The notes: generated from the sequence alone by a model not told the origin. A stretch of 64,000 nt of DNA from Lachnospiraceae bacterium (GCA_910575255.1 CAJTEM010000026.1:18518-82517), one strand, 5' to 3'; counted from the stretch's first letter, positions 35,191-45,389 are shown. Program-made: numbers and translations.

Positions 35191-35219
35191 AGCATATGCA
35201 GGAGGCGGACTTAATATGT
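35191..35219 (-). promoter_or_regulatory. Sigma-E-type promoter of spoIIID
   Basis: ACATATT (35219-35213), a 14-base spacer and CATATGCT (35198-35191), against the sigma-E consensus KMATATT N14 CATACANT. It lies 28 bases before the spoIIID ATG and within 60 bases of the end of the defence island. Confidence 0.78.
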
Positions 35220-35278
35220 TAAAGGAAATCGCACTCAGAAATGTCTTGAATGGTTCCCTGAAACCAGAAAATCTGTTT

Positions 35279-37375
35279 TCACTCAAAAAACTCAGATTTT
35301 CTCCCATAGCTTGTCATATAGACACCTTTCTGTGCACGGGTCATCGCGACATATAGCAGACATTTCTCTGATGTTACAGACTCTGTTTCAGAAATAGAAT
35401 CCGTTTTGTTGACCGCGGACCATAACGGAATGATTCTGTTATTCACAGCGGCAATCAACACATACTTGAACTCCAGCCCCTTTACCCGGTGCATCGTGGC
35501 AACACGCAGCCCATTGAAGCTTCGGTCATCCGCCTTGTTTCTCTTAATCGCGTAAGAACGGATACCAGCCCTGGTAAGCAGCGCAATATAATCATCCACT
35601 AACTTCTTGGTTCTTGCAACCACACAAATATCTGTAAGGGCAACACCACTGTCTCTGAGCTTTTTGATTTCATTAACCAGAAAATCAAATTCATCGTTTG
35701 CATTGTTAAAATTCCTGATAATCGGCTTTTCTCCATGGGTAAGAGACTGACACTGATCGCCAAGATCAGATCCTTCATCCAGATCATCAAATGAAATGCC
35801 CTTCAGCAACCCAAAGGCATGTTTACGAATTTCTTCGGTAGTGCGATAGTTAATCTTCAAGATACTGCTGCGCCCGCGGACATGAATTCCACACTTAGAT
35901 AACGTGGGATGATTTCGGTAAATTCTCTGATGCGAATCCCCAACAACGAAAATATCGTTCGGATGTTCTTCGCCTGCCAGTGCCCGGATCAGTCGATAGG
36001 CATTATCACTGAAATCCTGTCCCTCGTCAATCACAACACTCGCATATGGCTGCCTGCTCCCCATGGACTCCAGAAGCTTGGTACTTTCATACATGGCAGT
36101 ATTAATATCACGAATCTGATTTTCTTTCATCAGATTCTGATAATTTTCAAATACCTTCCATACCTGCATTCTCTTTTTGCGATCAAGCCTGGTTCCCCGG
36201 CCATTTCTCGTTGCTTTTATATATTTCTCAAGAGTAAGAGCTTCCTGGGCAATGACAACGCGGTTCCATTCTTCTTCATAAAAAGATCTCTCCAACGGCA
36301 AATTGTTGTTTGCCAGTAAAATAGCTTTTTCCCAGAGATTGTCAATCACCTCATCATAACCAATCTGCGCAGAAAATCCGGATTCACGCAGAAACTGATT
36401 GACCCAGGCATCCAAATGGACCACCTCGATTCTTCTAAGCTCTTCCAGCGTGCAAATCTTCCGCAGATTTTCTCTGATATCTGCCGCGAGGTTGGCAGTA
36501 AACGTAGTCATCAGAATTCTCTGCTGACCTTCACATTTTGATGCCAGATGTTTTGCTCTATGCATAGCGACAACGGTCTTGCCAGTGCCTGCGCCGCCGA
36601 GAACTCTTGCCGAACCGGAATACTCTCTCTGCACAATCTTCCTTTGTGTGGGATGAAGGAAAACGCGCCATTTTTCCAAGGGTTCCGCCATAATTCGACG
36701 AAGCTCATCTTCTCCTTCAACAATAACAAAAGACTTCTGTGTGGTCGGTACATCCAATGCTGCCCGCAGATCCTCGCCGGAAGCAGCCGTGTTTTGCTCT
36801 TCTAAAGCCAGCTCCAGGACTTCCTCTATGGGGAAACCTTCTGCCAGCCAGGAAAGATGTTCGTAAGCATCATGGGGCATCGCGGATTCCGCTTGATAGA
36901 AATCTTCCTTGCTTATAAAACTTCTGACGAACTCTAACTGAGCCTCCGGAACACCAAGTTTCAAAAGTTCTTCATCTTTAGCCCCCGCAAACAGAGATAC
37001 CTTCTCAGGCACGGATATCTTCTCGACCACGGTTCGCACATCATAAACCTGAATTGCGCCAGTTTTAGAATTAACCTCACAGCGCTTCTTGGAAGCCCAC
37101 TGATATGCTTCATCATGGTGATCTACCCACAGAAGCAAATACACCCCCGTTTCCTGCTGACGGACAACGATGCCACGATAAGTATCGTCAATGCGGACAG
37201 AACAAATCTTCTTATCGATCCCCGTGTTCAGTTTCTCGTAGTTAATGCCGGGAGCCTTGGGATTATTTCTAAATTTATTAACAAACTCTGTTACTTTACC
37301 CTGAACTTGTCTGGGCAGTCTGGCAAAGGCGGTTAAGAAATCCGATGATATTGCAACCTTTACATGATCCGTCAT
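35279..37375 (-). CDS. RelE-like domain fused to UvrD/Rep-type helicase
   Basis: 698 aa. Residues 1-~95 read as a RelE/ParE fold (VAISSDFLTAFARLPRQVQG, CSVRIDDTYRGIVVRQQETG, WVDHHDEAYQWAS). After a ~140-aa linker comes an SF1 helicase: Walker A LGGAGTGKTVVAMHRAKHL (~260), Walker B VIDEGQDFSD (~450), GDSHQRIYR, TMHRVKGLEFKYVLIA (~628) and YVAMTRAQKGVYM. Its ATG overlaps the stop of the giant helicase gene (ATGA), so the two are co-translated and probably work together. Last gene of the island. The RelE-like part could be a toxin, a ribosome/RNA-binding part or an inactive scaffold. Confidence 0.85.
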   Translation of the reverse strand: MTDHVKVAISSDFLTAFARLPRQVQGKVTEFVNKFRNNPKAPGINYEKLNTGIDKKICSVRIDDTYRGIVVRQQETGVYLLLWVDHHDEAYQWASKKRCEVNSKTGAIQVYDVRTVVEKISVPEKVSLFAGAKDEELLKLGVPEAQLEFVRSFISKEDFYQAESAMPHDAYEHLSWLAEGFPIEEVLELALEEQNTAASGEDLRAALDVPTTQKSFVIVEGEDELRRIMAEPLEKWRVFLHPTQRKIVQREYSGSARVLGGAGTGKTVVAMHRAKHLASKCEGQQRILMTTFTANLAADIRENLRKICTLEELRRIEVVHLDAWVNQFLRESGFSAQIGYDEVIDNLWEKAILLANNNLPLERSFYEEEWNRVVIAQEALTLEKYIKATRNGRGTRLDRKKRMQVWKVFENYQNLMKENQIRDINTAMYESTKLLESMGSRQPYASVVIDEGQDFSDNAYRLIRALAGEEHPNDIFVVGDSHQRIYRNHPTLSKCGIHVRGRSSILKINYRTTEEIRKHAFGLLKGISFDDLDEGSDLGDQCQSLTHGEKPIIRNFNNANDEFDFLVNEIKKLRDSGVALTDICVVARTKKLVDDYIALLTRAGIRSYAIKRNKADDRSFNGLRVATMHRVKGLEFKYVLIAAVNNRIIPLWSAVNKTDSISETESVTSEKCLLYVAMTRAQKGVYMTSYGRKSEFFE

Positions 37376-40300
37376 TCGTCGTCACCTCCAAAAAGGCTTG
37401 CGGTATCTATATCCGCAGCATCAAGTAAGCTTAGGATCTTCCATCCCATCTCTTCAAGTTTCTCTTTATCTTCTGCCTGTCCAGCAGTCATAAATCCGAT
37501 ACGTCTTTCAGGCCACGCAATTTCTACAGTAGCAACCACATCTCCATCCTCACCCTCTACTTCATAACCGATGTGATCTTCTTCCGGCACAGGAACGCCC
37601 GTCTCTTTTAGAATATCCACAAATGCTTTTGCATCATCATCAAACAGGATTTCTTTGATCCCATCCCAGGCAGCGTCAATGACAGTACCGGACGCTGTAG
37701 GAGCTGCCACTGCATGAACAGCGGCGGGAAGTCCCAGATAATCCATGCGGCTCATACCGATAGAAGACACAGCCATGAACTCATCTGAGAATTGCATCAG
37801 ATTATGAAATCTCCAAAATCCATTCCACTCCTGCTCGTACTTATCAGTTCTGCTGTTCTTCTCATCCTTAAGAACAGCACAGACAGCCACAACGCCTTCG
37901 GCCTTCAATTCGGCTGCAACAATTCCGGCATGAATTGCCAAATGAGCATTGGTGTTTCTCGGAATCCAGCTGCCATATACCGTTCCGGGAAATGTAAAAT
38001 CAGCATTTGTAAAATGAGTCTGGTCATTTACCGCTTCTATGATGAGTTTCCAGTTGTTAAATGCAAGGCCATTCTTCATAAGCAATGGCTCCAACAGCGA
38101 AAGGGAATAGGCATAGGCCTGGGCTTTAAAGATTGCTTCAGCCTCAGGTAACTTGAGATATTCCAGTAACAAATCGAAAGAAGTCAGCTTCGCTGGTTCT
38201 ATGGCATCTGCTTTATATTTCTTGATGGTGTTCTGATACATTCTCTTGCCGGACGGCATTTTCTCCGCTTCCAATGTCTCTGTACAGTAGTCGCTCTGAG
38301 AGGCAAATACACGTTGAACGTCCCTAAAACTCAGGGACCATACACGGAAATTCCCGCTTCTGCGAATTGCTTCACGCTTGATGGTATCATCAGCAACGCT
38401 ATCTTTGTGATACAGAAAACCGTCAGTAAAAACAGCTACCGGTTTATGATTTGGCGCGGCAACCGGCCAAAACACAAAGTCAGGCTTGGAAGATATGGAC
38501 ACACCATCACCGGCATCCAAAAGCACTTGGGGTTCCATTTCCCAGGCAGCCTCTCCCAGCTTCACATAGTAACTATGCTTTCCGTTTCGGATGGTATCAC
38601 TTACATTGGCAGCACCCGCTTTTACCCGTACCGCTTCCATGAATCTCTGCTCCAGTTCGCTGTCAAACAGGGGATTGACCGGAATATCGTTAATCTTGTC
38701 GATCTTCTGAGCAGGTTCTTTCCTGGACAGAATGGACTTTAATATCCGGATAGCAGTGGTTCTGGAGATATTGCCGATCTGCTGGCTCTGGCGATAGGCG
38801 TACAAGCAGTGATAGCAGCCATCCTTTTTAGGGTCGTCTTTACAGGAACAATTCTCCATCACATAAAGCGCCTTTTCAAAAATTTCAATCAGAGCATTCT
38901 CCTCGTGCATCAGCTGCTTGAGATAGCCAGTACCGCCCGGAACAGAGTCGTAAATCACAAGATACTGCTTCCGATAATCCGCGTCAGGAACAGGCACTTC
39001 ACTTACAGCTGCTCTTAAATGGTCAACATTGCCGAAGTACTCTTTCATTCCAAGCATAAATGCCGCGACAAAAGATTCCACCTTTACCGAGGAAGAATCC
39101 ATTGTGGTTGCGGGGACAAGCAGGCGAAGGATCTCCGTGCTGAACTCACGGTACAAAAACAAGCATTCCTCATAAGCGTCTGTCTGCGCGAGGGCTGGCA
39201 TCTTTCTGGCTTTACAAGCCAAACTATGATTTCCTTTCCCGTGTTCGGACTGAATCTTTCCGCAATATTTACAGATTCTGAAGCCCTTACGAACTTCTTC
39301 CACACCGGAAACCGACAATTTCTCGCCGGTTATATCACTCTCGCCAAAGTTAATTTCCCGAAGGGTAGCTTTGCGGACAAACTCATAACCAAAGGGGAAA
39401 TCTTCATTGTCCATGCGATACGCACTGGAAATATCATGGTCTTCATCTACATCCACCAACAGCTGTTTGCAGTAGAAAACATTGCTTCGGTCATCGCTTT
39501 CATCGTTAATCAAGCTCTTGGTGTAGTCCATGTTAGAATAAACCATCTGAACTTTCAGCATGTTTCTTACCTGACCGGCATCCGCCCATGCAGGACTGCC
39601 GCACCGAGGACAAGCAGACATATTCTTTCCTGTTTCTTCCATTTGTGCATGGGAACAGTTGGGGCAAAGTCTCCATCTTGCCGCCTGTGTAGTCGTTAAA
39701 TCAACCTGATCGATGGTCAGTTTACGTCCGTCAACATAGAAGCTGTTGCTGGGCGCAAATTCACTGATAGCGGAAGATGCGCTGCGGCTATACTCATAGA
39801 TCATCTTTTCATATTTTTTCTTTTGTGAAGGTATTTCTTCCTCTTCCTTACGATAAAGGACAGCACGGAGAATAATCCCCGCCTCAGGAAAGGCGTAGTT
39901 GGGAAGCAGACCTTCATCGGATAAGAAATTAAAAATATTCTTCTTTCCGATTTCTTGAAGAACGGTAAGCAACGCGGCTTCCTCCCCTTTCAATTCCTTA
40001 ATTTCTTCCTCATAGGAACTGTCCTTCGGTTTATTTTCCAACTCTTTGATCATCGCTTTCAAAGCATTTACACTTGTTCTCAACGCATCTTGCTGTTTCT
40101 TCAACCCCTCAAAAGCATCGAGAATTTTGACGCGCATGGATCGGTCATTCCCATCCGTACCTCTCGCGAAGGCCTGCAATTCTTCCCTTGTGCTCTCATC
40201 AAGGTAGGCGGCAAACATCTGCATAAAGGAGTTCAGCTGACGAGATAAAGTGCTTTGTACATAGTTCAGAAAATTGAAGGGAAACATATCGTCCGGACGG

Positions 40301-43300
40301 GCATCCAATTTTTTCAAGATCACACCGACCTTATCAGGGATCGCATGATCAGGAATGCCTTTCTTTACCCAGGAATCCATGCAGAAAGCAACAAACTGCC
40401 TTTCGAGAACCGCTGAAGCTTTTAAGAATATCTGCGGCGGAGCAACATTGCCGGCAATCATCTCCAGAGGATCTGTGTAGAAATACAAGTCGTGAGGTCT
40501 TGCGTTCGCAACAGCCAGGGTCAACGCATTGCCATCCTTGCGGCCTGCACGACCGGCACGCTGCAGGAATTGGCTCTGGGCAGGCGGCATACTGCAAAGG
40601 ATTACCGTAGACAAATCGCCAATATCAATACCCATTTCCAGAGTCGGGGTACAAGACAACACATTAGGGTCCCAGATTTCCTGGGTATCCTTCCCACGCT
40701 TGAAGTCGATTTCAAGCTGTTCCCTGTCCGGACGCTCCAACAGACCGGTATGCTCTCTTGCATTGATGCGGACGAGATCCCCGGCGCTATACAGGCGGCC
40801 GTAGTAGTTGATCTCTCTGGTTTCATATTTCTCCAGGAAACCGTCACAGGCAGAACGCTGGCAAGGCGCGCCATTCCAAAGCTCCTCGTTTTCAGCTGAA
40901 ACGGCATACACAGAACCGCATTTATCACAGCGCATTTGCATCACATGATCTGTGATAAAAACACGCTCTTTATTTAATCCATAAATCTTATAATTCACAG
41001 AAGAGGGAACCAGCGATACCACCTTTCCCTTGACCGCTTCTTCCAAAATCAATCTGCTAACAGCACGGAAATTACTCTCTTCCACCATTACCTCCGTGCA
41101 GCAGGACGCAATCCAATCAACATACTTATTGGCTGCGGGCGAGTCGAACTCGAAAGAAGCCCGCCCGTTACCAATATGCTCCGCAATAAAACGGGGAGTA
41201 TTTCGACCGGACTGACGTCCTGGGAGCCAACGGTTTCTGTCATTGGACAGCATATAGCCGTTACCATCCTGGGTCGTGTACTCATCAAACACCTGATCTT
41301 CAAAGGCACCATTGGTACGCATCAAATTCAGATAACCCATAACCATACGTTTGAAAGATTCCAGACTCTCAGAAGTCAACACGCCAAGCTCATTAACCGT
41401 TCTTTCCTGAACCGCATCCGCAATCCGTGCCACATCTTCGGTCGAGAAAGAGATGACAGAGCAGTTAGACTTTTCCAGGGTACGGCCGATTTTCCCTGCA
41501 AGACCGAACTCCAGCATGATCTCATACTTGATACGCTGCTCAATTTCATACATCAGTATCTGAGCCTGTTTATCCCTGCCCAGCCTGCGCTTTTCAACCA
41601 TGTCCTCATAGGCTTGTTTCCAGGTCAGGTTTGGAGCAATAAAGAAGCTGACAAACTGTTCGTTGGTCATACGCTCATGCCAATAACGGATTAAGCCATT
41701 CTGGAAATCTGCAAGATTTTGACCGGAACCCACCTCGGTACAATATTTTTGAATCGCTGTTCTCAGCCCGAAGCGCCAGGTTCTGGAATTAAAGAAGCCT
41801 GCCCTATGGGCGGCATCCTGGACATTATCAGAAAATGCCAGTGTCTTCTTATCATCGTTGAACTTGGATGCGAACATTTGAGAAATGCTTGCGCTAATCT
41901 CGGTTGCGCTGCGAAGGCCCATGAGGGACAGACCACGACGGCTGCCACAGCAGGGGCACACATACTGCCTGTGATTCTTAGTTCCGGAAGTTCTGGGCGG
42001 ATTAGGAATCAAAACATTGATCATTTCCGTGCCGCAGTTTGCGCACTCATCCCTACCTTCTTCACCAGGCTTTACCTGCAGGCACTCAGGACAGAGCTTC
42101 GCAGAAATTGTACCGGAAATATGTTCTTCACGGAAACCGGGAAACATCATTACAATCTTCTCGTCCCCACGGAAATACAGGTTATAGAACGATTCCAGGT
42201 TCGTCATGGTAGCATTGCTGCGCTCATTCAGTACGGATACCCAACCGGTGATGCCGCAGTCACGGCAGTTTACGACCGGAAGATACTGTCTGGCCTGCTG
42301 TGTGTTCAGATCATGGGCAATCTCATAGGTAATTTTCTTAGGATCAACTTTGGCAACCAAGCGGCGTAGCTCACGCATCCAGAGCTGTACCTGAACATTC
42401 AGGAATGGACGAAGTTCACCAACTTTGCCGGTTCTCGCGTGAGAAATCAGCGCAAACAGGGAATTGATTACTGTAGATACATCGGGCAGAGTTTTCAAAT
42501 CCGGATAATGTGCTGCCAAGTTTTCTGTTATCTTAGAAACCTGATAATATGTACCGCCAGTCAGATTGATGACAGACTGCATAAAGCTATGATGCATCAG
42601 TTCATGGCCAAGCCGGATTCTGCCTTCATCATCCAGAACGTCCAATGAAAAGTTGGGGAACCAGCCCCTCACCGCACTCTGCAGATAAGCAGAAGGTTCA
42701 TCTTCCGCAGACAGCTTTTCCAGCTCCGAGGCCTGCTCTGCTGTGGGCATAGCAAACTCAGTCACATCGACACCGGCAAAGAACTCCTGAGCGCTCAGAC
42801 GGTCTTCGGTAATGATCGCGTCCTTGTCGAAAGGCTCTCCGAAGATTTTTTCTGCGTAACTCAGAATGTTGCTGTTGCTTTCCCCAGCACCCATAGTCGC
42901 GGATGTACCAACACAGCACAGGTAACCATCGTAGATACCAAGACGGCGCTTCAAACGGCGCAGCAAACATGCCAGATCCGTACCTTGCGCGCCATCAAAG
43001 GTATGCAGTTCATCGACTGCGATGTATTTCAGTGTTTCAGAGTCGTTATCCTGCCACAAAAGAGCATCTTTTGGACGCACCAGCAGATAATCCAACATTT
43101 TGTAGTTGGTCATCAGGATATGCGGCGCGTTGTTCAGCATAGTCTCGTGGTCGGTAATCACTCCATGTTCACTCATCACACGAGCTGGTGTACGCTCCTG
43201 ACCGCCGACATACATACCAACCGTCACATTGCCGCGGAGTTCGTTGCTGCCATGGATAAGCTTTGCGATTCGCTTTGCCTGATCGGCTGCCAAGGCGTTC

Positions 43301-43695
43301 ATCGGGTAGATAATAAGCGCTTTGATTCCCCGCTCATAACGATGCCGGTAGCAATACTCCAGAATCGGGTAGAGGAAACATTCGGTTTTACCGGAGCCGG
43401 TGCCAGTCGCAACTAGCGTAGACCTGCCATCATCTCCGGTCAGCCGCTCAAAGGCTTTCTGCTGATGCACATAAGGGAGGTATGCGGGATGGATCGCTTC
43501 AAAGCAGGTCGGCATCTCCTCCGCCACACGAAACGGAAGGCGAACCGCAATATAAGGCTCATGGTAAACGGAACTTTTATCCACAAGCATTTTCTGAACC
43601 GATCCTTTGAATGGTTCATTGGTCATGGGGAATGTAGTCTCTATGTAATCACCGATGCCCTTCTGTAGTTGTTTAGCGAGTATGGATGGCAGCAT
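37372..43695 (-). CDS. Giant DEAD/DEAH helicase with C-terminal DUF1998 (DrmA-DrmB-like fusion)
   Basis: 2107 aa. An N-terminal SF2 helicase of the YprA/Lhr type: Walker A ATGTGSGKTECFLYPILEY (~100), DELH box in IAVDELHTFDGAQG (~228), GTSATMGAG. Several zinc-ribbon pairs lie in the middle (CRDCG, CPECL..CANCG, CPCCG, CDKCG), then FLQRAGRAGRKDGN (~1045). The DUF1998-type region carries CPNC..CPRCG, CKYCG, VYDSVPGGTGYLKQL and CSCKD..CYHCLYAYR (~1628), with a further ~450-aa C-terminal extension. In DISARM these two parts are separate genes, drmA and drmB. Stop overlaps the next start (ATGA). Diverged pieces of this gene occur at 44595-44640 and 45390-45602. Confidence 0.9.
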   Translation of the reverse strand: MLPSILAKQLQKGIGDYIETTFPMTNEPFKGSVQKMLVDKSSVYHEPYIAVRLPFRVAEEMPTCFEAIHPAYLPYVHQQKAFERLTGDDGRSTLVATGTGSGKTECFLYPILEYCYRHRYERGIKALIIYPMNALAADQAKRIAKLIHGSNELRGNVTVGMYVGGQERTPARVMSEHGVITDHETMLNNAPHILMTNYKMLDYLLVRPKDALLWQDNDSETLKYIAVDELHTFDGAQGTDLACLLRRLKRRLGIYDGYLCCVGTSATMGAGESNSNILSYAEKIFGEPFDKDAIITEDRLSAQEFFAGVDVTEFAMPTAEQASELEKLSAEDEPSAYLQSAVRGWFPNFSLDVLDDEGRIRLGHELMHHSFMQSVINLTGGTYYQVSKITENLAAHYPDLKTLPDVSTVINSLFALISHARTGKVGELRPFLNVQVQLWMRELRRLVAKVDPKKITYEIAHDLNTQQARQYLPVVNCRDCGITGWVSVLNERSNATMTNLESFYNLYFRGDEKIVMMFPGFREEHISGTISAKLCPECLQVKPGEEGRDECANCGTEMINVLIPNPPRTSGTKNHRQYVCPCCGSRRGLSLMGLRSATEISASISQMFASKFNDDKKTLAFSDNVQDAAHRAGFFNSRTWRFGLRTAIQKYCTEVGSGQNLADFQNGLIRYWHERMTNEQFVSFFIAPNLTWKQAYEDMVEKRRLGRDKQAQILMYEIEQRIKYEIMLEFGLAGKIGRTLEKSNCSVISFSTEDVARIADAVQERTVNELGVLTSESLESFKRMVMGYLNLMRTNGAFEDQVFDEYTTQDGNGYMLSNDRNRWLPGRQSGRNTPRFIAEHIGNGRASFEFDSPAANKYVDWIASCCTEVMVEESNFRAVSRLILEEAVKGKVVSLVPSSVNYKIYGLNKERVFITDHVMQMRCDKCGSVYAVSAENEELWNGAPCQRSACDGFLEKYETREINYYGRLYSAGDLVRINAREHTGLLERPDREQLEIDFKRGKDTQEIWDPNVLSCTPTLEMGIDIGDLSTVILCSMPPAQSQFLQRAGRAGRKDGNALTLAVANARPHDLYFYTDPLEMIAGNVAPPQIFLKASAVLERQFVAFCMDSWVKKGIPDHAIPDKVGVILKKLDARPDDMFPFNFLNYVQSTLSRQLNSFMQMFAAYLDESTREELQAFARGTDGNDRSMRVKILDAFEGLKKQQDALRTSVNALKAMIKELENKPKDSSYEEEIKELKGEEAALLTVLQEIGKKNIFNFLSDEGLLPNYAFPEAGIILRAVLYRKEEEEIPSQKKKYEKMIYEYSRSASSAISEFAPSNSFYVDGRKLTIDQVDLTTTQAARWRLCPNCSHAQMEETGKNMSACPRCGSPAWADAGQVRNMLKVQMVYSNMDYTKSLINDESDDRSNVFYCKQLLVDVDEDHDISSAYRMDNEDFPFGYEFVRKATLREINFGESDITGEKLSVSGVEEVRKGFRICKYCGKIQSEHGKGNHSLACKARKMPALAQTDAYEECLFLYREFSTEILRLLVPATTMDSSSVKVESFVAAFMLGMKEYFGNVDHLRAAVSEVPVPDADYRKQYLVIYDSVPGGTGYLKQLMHEENALIEIFEKALYVMENCSCKDDPKKDGCYHCLYAYRQSQQIGNISRTTAIRILKSILSRKEPAQKIDKINDIPVNPLFDSELEQRFMEAVRVKAGAANVSDTIRNGKHSYYVKLGEAAWEMEPQVLLDAGDGVSISSKPDFVFWPVAAPNHKPVAVFTDGFLYHKDSVADDTIKREAIRRSGNFRVWSLSFRDVQRVFASQSDYCTETLEAEKMPSGKRMYQNTIKKYKADAIEPAKLTSFDLLLEYLKLPEAEAIFKAQAYAYSLSLLEPLLMKNGLAFNNWKLIIEAVNDQTHFTNADFTFPGTVYGSWIPRNTNAHLAIHAGIVAAELKAEGVVAVCAVLKDEKNSRTDKYEQEWNGFWRFHNLMQFSDEFMAVSSIGMSRMDYLGLPAAVHAVAAPTASGTVIDAAWDGIKEILFDDDAKAFVDILKETGVPVPEEDHIGYEVEGEDGDVVATVEIAWPERRIGFMTAGQAEDKEKLEEMGWKILSLLDAADIDTASLFGGDDE

Positions 43696-43715
43696 ACGCG
43701 TTCCTCCTTTGTGTG

Positions 43716-43859
43716 CTATTTTTTTCCGCTTTCCATTCTTGCAATCACAGACTGCTTGACCATTAAATCATTTTCAGCGATTTCTTCCGCCGTATAGTGT
43801 TTCTTCCTGTATTCGCACCAGCTTTCCCCCAACGGAGGGATTTTCTTTTCATAATTCAT
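43716..43859 (-). pseudogene. Internally deleted copy of the HTH antitoxin gene
   Basis: 47 codons, MNYEKKIPPLGESWCEYRKK and so on, matching the first 35 residues of the intact antitoxin at 44680-44985. It then jumps from LMVK straight to KQSVIARMESGK, losing ~30 residues that include most of the helix-turn-helix, and stops. It sits 20 bases upstream of the giant helicase start, the same place an intact copy would occupy in the paralogous arrangement. Confidence 0.8.
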
Positions 43860-44184
43860 CTTCTCTGTTCCTTTCCCTGAGAATTTCTTCATTATTTACA
43901 AATCTGTATTTTCCTTTTCCTCTCCCTTTTACGTTTTTTACTACTTGTATATCCCGTAGTTTTCTCATAATCTCTTTAGAAGTGGATATGGAACATTTAA
44001 GGATATGTTTTACTTCCGGTGCACCAAAAATTTGATCTGTTTCTATCGCATCATAAACTGTAATAATATTTTTTATGGTTGGTTCATTATAATTCTGGTT
44101 TTTAATAGCTGATTTCAAAGTTTCAATAGCCAGCTTTTTATCTCTAATGGCCAATTTTTCATCCTGAAAAGCCAACTTTTCCAT
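43849..44184 (-). pseudogene. C-terminal winged-helix fragment fused to a toxin tail
   Basis: 111 codons. It starts with a short heptad-like repeat (EKLAFQDEKLAIRDKKLAIE) that continues upstream in frame to a stop near 44239. A winged-helix segment follows (APEVKHILKCSISTSKEIM, KLRDIQVVKNVKGRGKGKYRF) of the kind found at the C-terminus of Fic-family and AlbA-type ATPase regulators. The final RERNREDEL matches the tail of the toxin at 44975-45346 (RERGREDES), so this is a recombination chimera. Overlaps the start of the deleted antitoxin. Probably a remnant. Confidence 0.5.
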
Positions 44185-44399
44185 ACCAATAGCCAGATTA
44201 TCAGTGTTAAAAATGGCTTTTCTTTCCGTATATTATAAACAACGGTCTGTAAGAATTGTGTATTTTTTCACTTATCCGCAATTAACATCTTGTTCACTAT
44301 CCTTTCCATTAAGCTGTTCAAAATGAATATGTTCGTTTTGAACAGCTTAATTTTTCTGATGCATTGTAAAACATCTTTCTCGTCCATATCTCTTTTCTC

Positions 44400-44640
44400 C
44401 TTCCCATACTTCTCTTCAAAATACTTCCTAGCAGTCTCATAGTCCCTTTCGCGGTCGCAGTGATCGAAAGGAGCAGCATACTCTATCTTTCGTTCAAATC
44501 CAACCCCAGCTAAACTGCGATTACTTGTAAATACAATTCGACCATTTGCATCATACCAAGTATCCGCCTCATATTGCTACAGGACAGGGAATTGAGTTGT
44601 CTAGCGAGTATGGAGGCAGCATGCCGCATTTCTCCTCTGT
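44400..44640 (-). pseudogene. Chimeric debris: helicase N-terminus joined to methyltransferase C-terminus
   Basis: 44640-44595 reproduces the region around the giant helicase start, including an ATG at 44623 followed by LPP.SL against LPSILAKQ. Directly joined at about 44595 is a diverged copy of the last part of the adenine methyltransferase: QFPVL, then TAG where the intact gene has a CAG Gln codon, then QYEADTWYDANGRIVFTSNR and EYAAPFDHCDRERDYETARK. About 30 codons are missing inside it. The join is not present in either parent gene. Confidence 0.75.
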
Positions 44641-44679
44641 GTGTTATTTTATCTGGTATTGGTACTGATTTCAAGCATC

Positions 44680-44985
44680 CTATTTTTCTGACAGCTCCAG
44701 TGGAACGATTGTAAGCGTTTTTCCCATAGATACCAGAAGCTTTAAAATGGTTGACAACTGGGGATCTGTTTTTCCGCTTTCCATTCTTGCAATCACAGAC
44801 TGTTTAACCCCCGTCATATCCTCCAACTCTCTTTGTGATATATGATTTTCCTTTCTGGTCTTTATCATCTCGCCAACCAGCTTAACCATTAAATCATTTT
44901 CAGCGATTTCTTCCACTGTATAATGTTTCTTTCTGTATTCGCTCCAGCTTTCTCCTATCGGGGAAAATTTTTTTTCATGATTCAT
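44680..44985 (-). CDS. XRE-family HTH antitoxin (HigA-like)
   Basis: 101 aa. The N-terminal part (YRKKHYTVEEIAENDLMVKL) precedes an XRE helix-turn-helix (ISQRELEDMTGVKQSVIARM ESGKTDPQLSTI), as in antitoxins of the HigBA type, where the antitoxin lies downstream of the toxin. Its ATG overlaps the end of the toxin frame by 11 bases. It looks intact, whereas its toxin is interrupted. By family it binds the toxin and represses the operon. Confidence 0.85.
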   Translation of the reverse strand: MNHEKKFSPIGESWSEYRKKHYTVEEIAENDLMVKLVGEMIKTRKENHISQRELEDMTGVKQSVIARMESGKTDPQLSTILKLLVSMGKTLTIVPLELSEK

Positions 44986-45346
44986 CTTCTCTGCCCCTTT
45001 CCCTGAAATCTTCCATTAACCTTCTAGCCTTTTCAATCTCCCTTTTTGGTGTTTTCTGTGTGCTTTTCATAAAATGGCTTTACAAAATAAATGAATTTCC
45101 ATCCCACGCAAAAAATAAAATCCTGTCTCTTAACGGACGCAGTTCCCATATTTCCCTGTCCAGATGCTTTACATAGGGCTCCCCTGCCGCTGTCCCATAT
45201 TCCATTAGTATTCCGATATACTGGTCAATTTTATTATATTTTATTCTTGCGTCTTTGCTTTTCACAGATTTTTCTTCCAATTTGTCAAGGTATTCTTTGA
45301 CTGGCTGATTTCCATTCGCATCCCGATAAAAACGAACCTCGTACAT
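44975..45346 (-). pseudogene. HigB/RelE-type toxin with an in-frame nonsense codon
   Basis: [40 protein letters not shown] and [14 protein letters not shown] are the phage-derived Gp49/HigB toxin family. A TAA (45080-45082) follows FIL, and the same frame then continues SHFMKSTQKTPKREIEKARR and on to RERGREDES, exactly the expected C-terminus. So one codon, probably TTA changed to TAA, ends the protein at 88 of about 123 aa. The catalytic C-terminal helix region is lost. The antitoxin beside it is intact. Confidence 0.85.
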
Positions 45347-45389
45347 TGTACTATCTCCCTTATCTGCCTATATGATAGCTTATAAGCAC

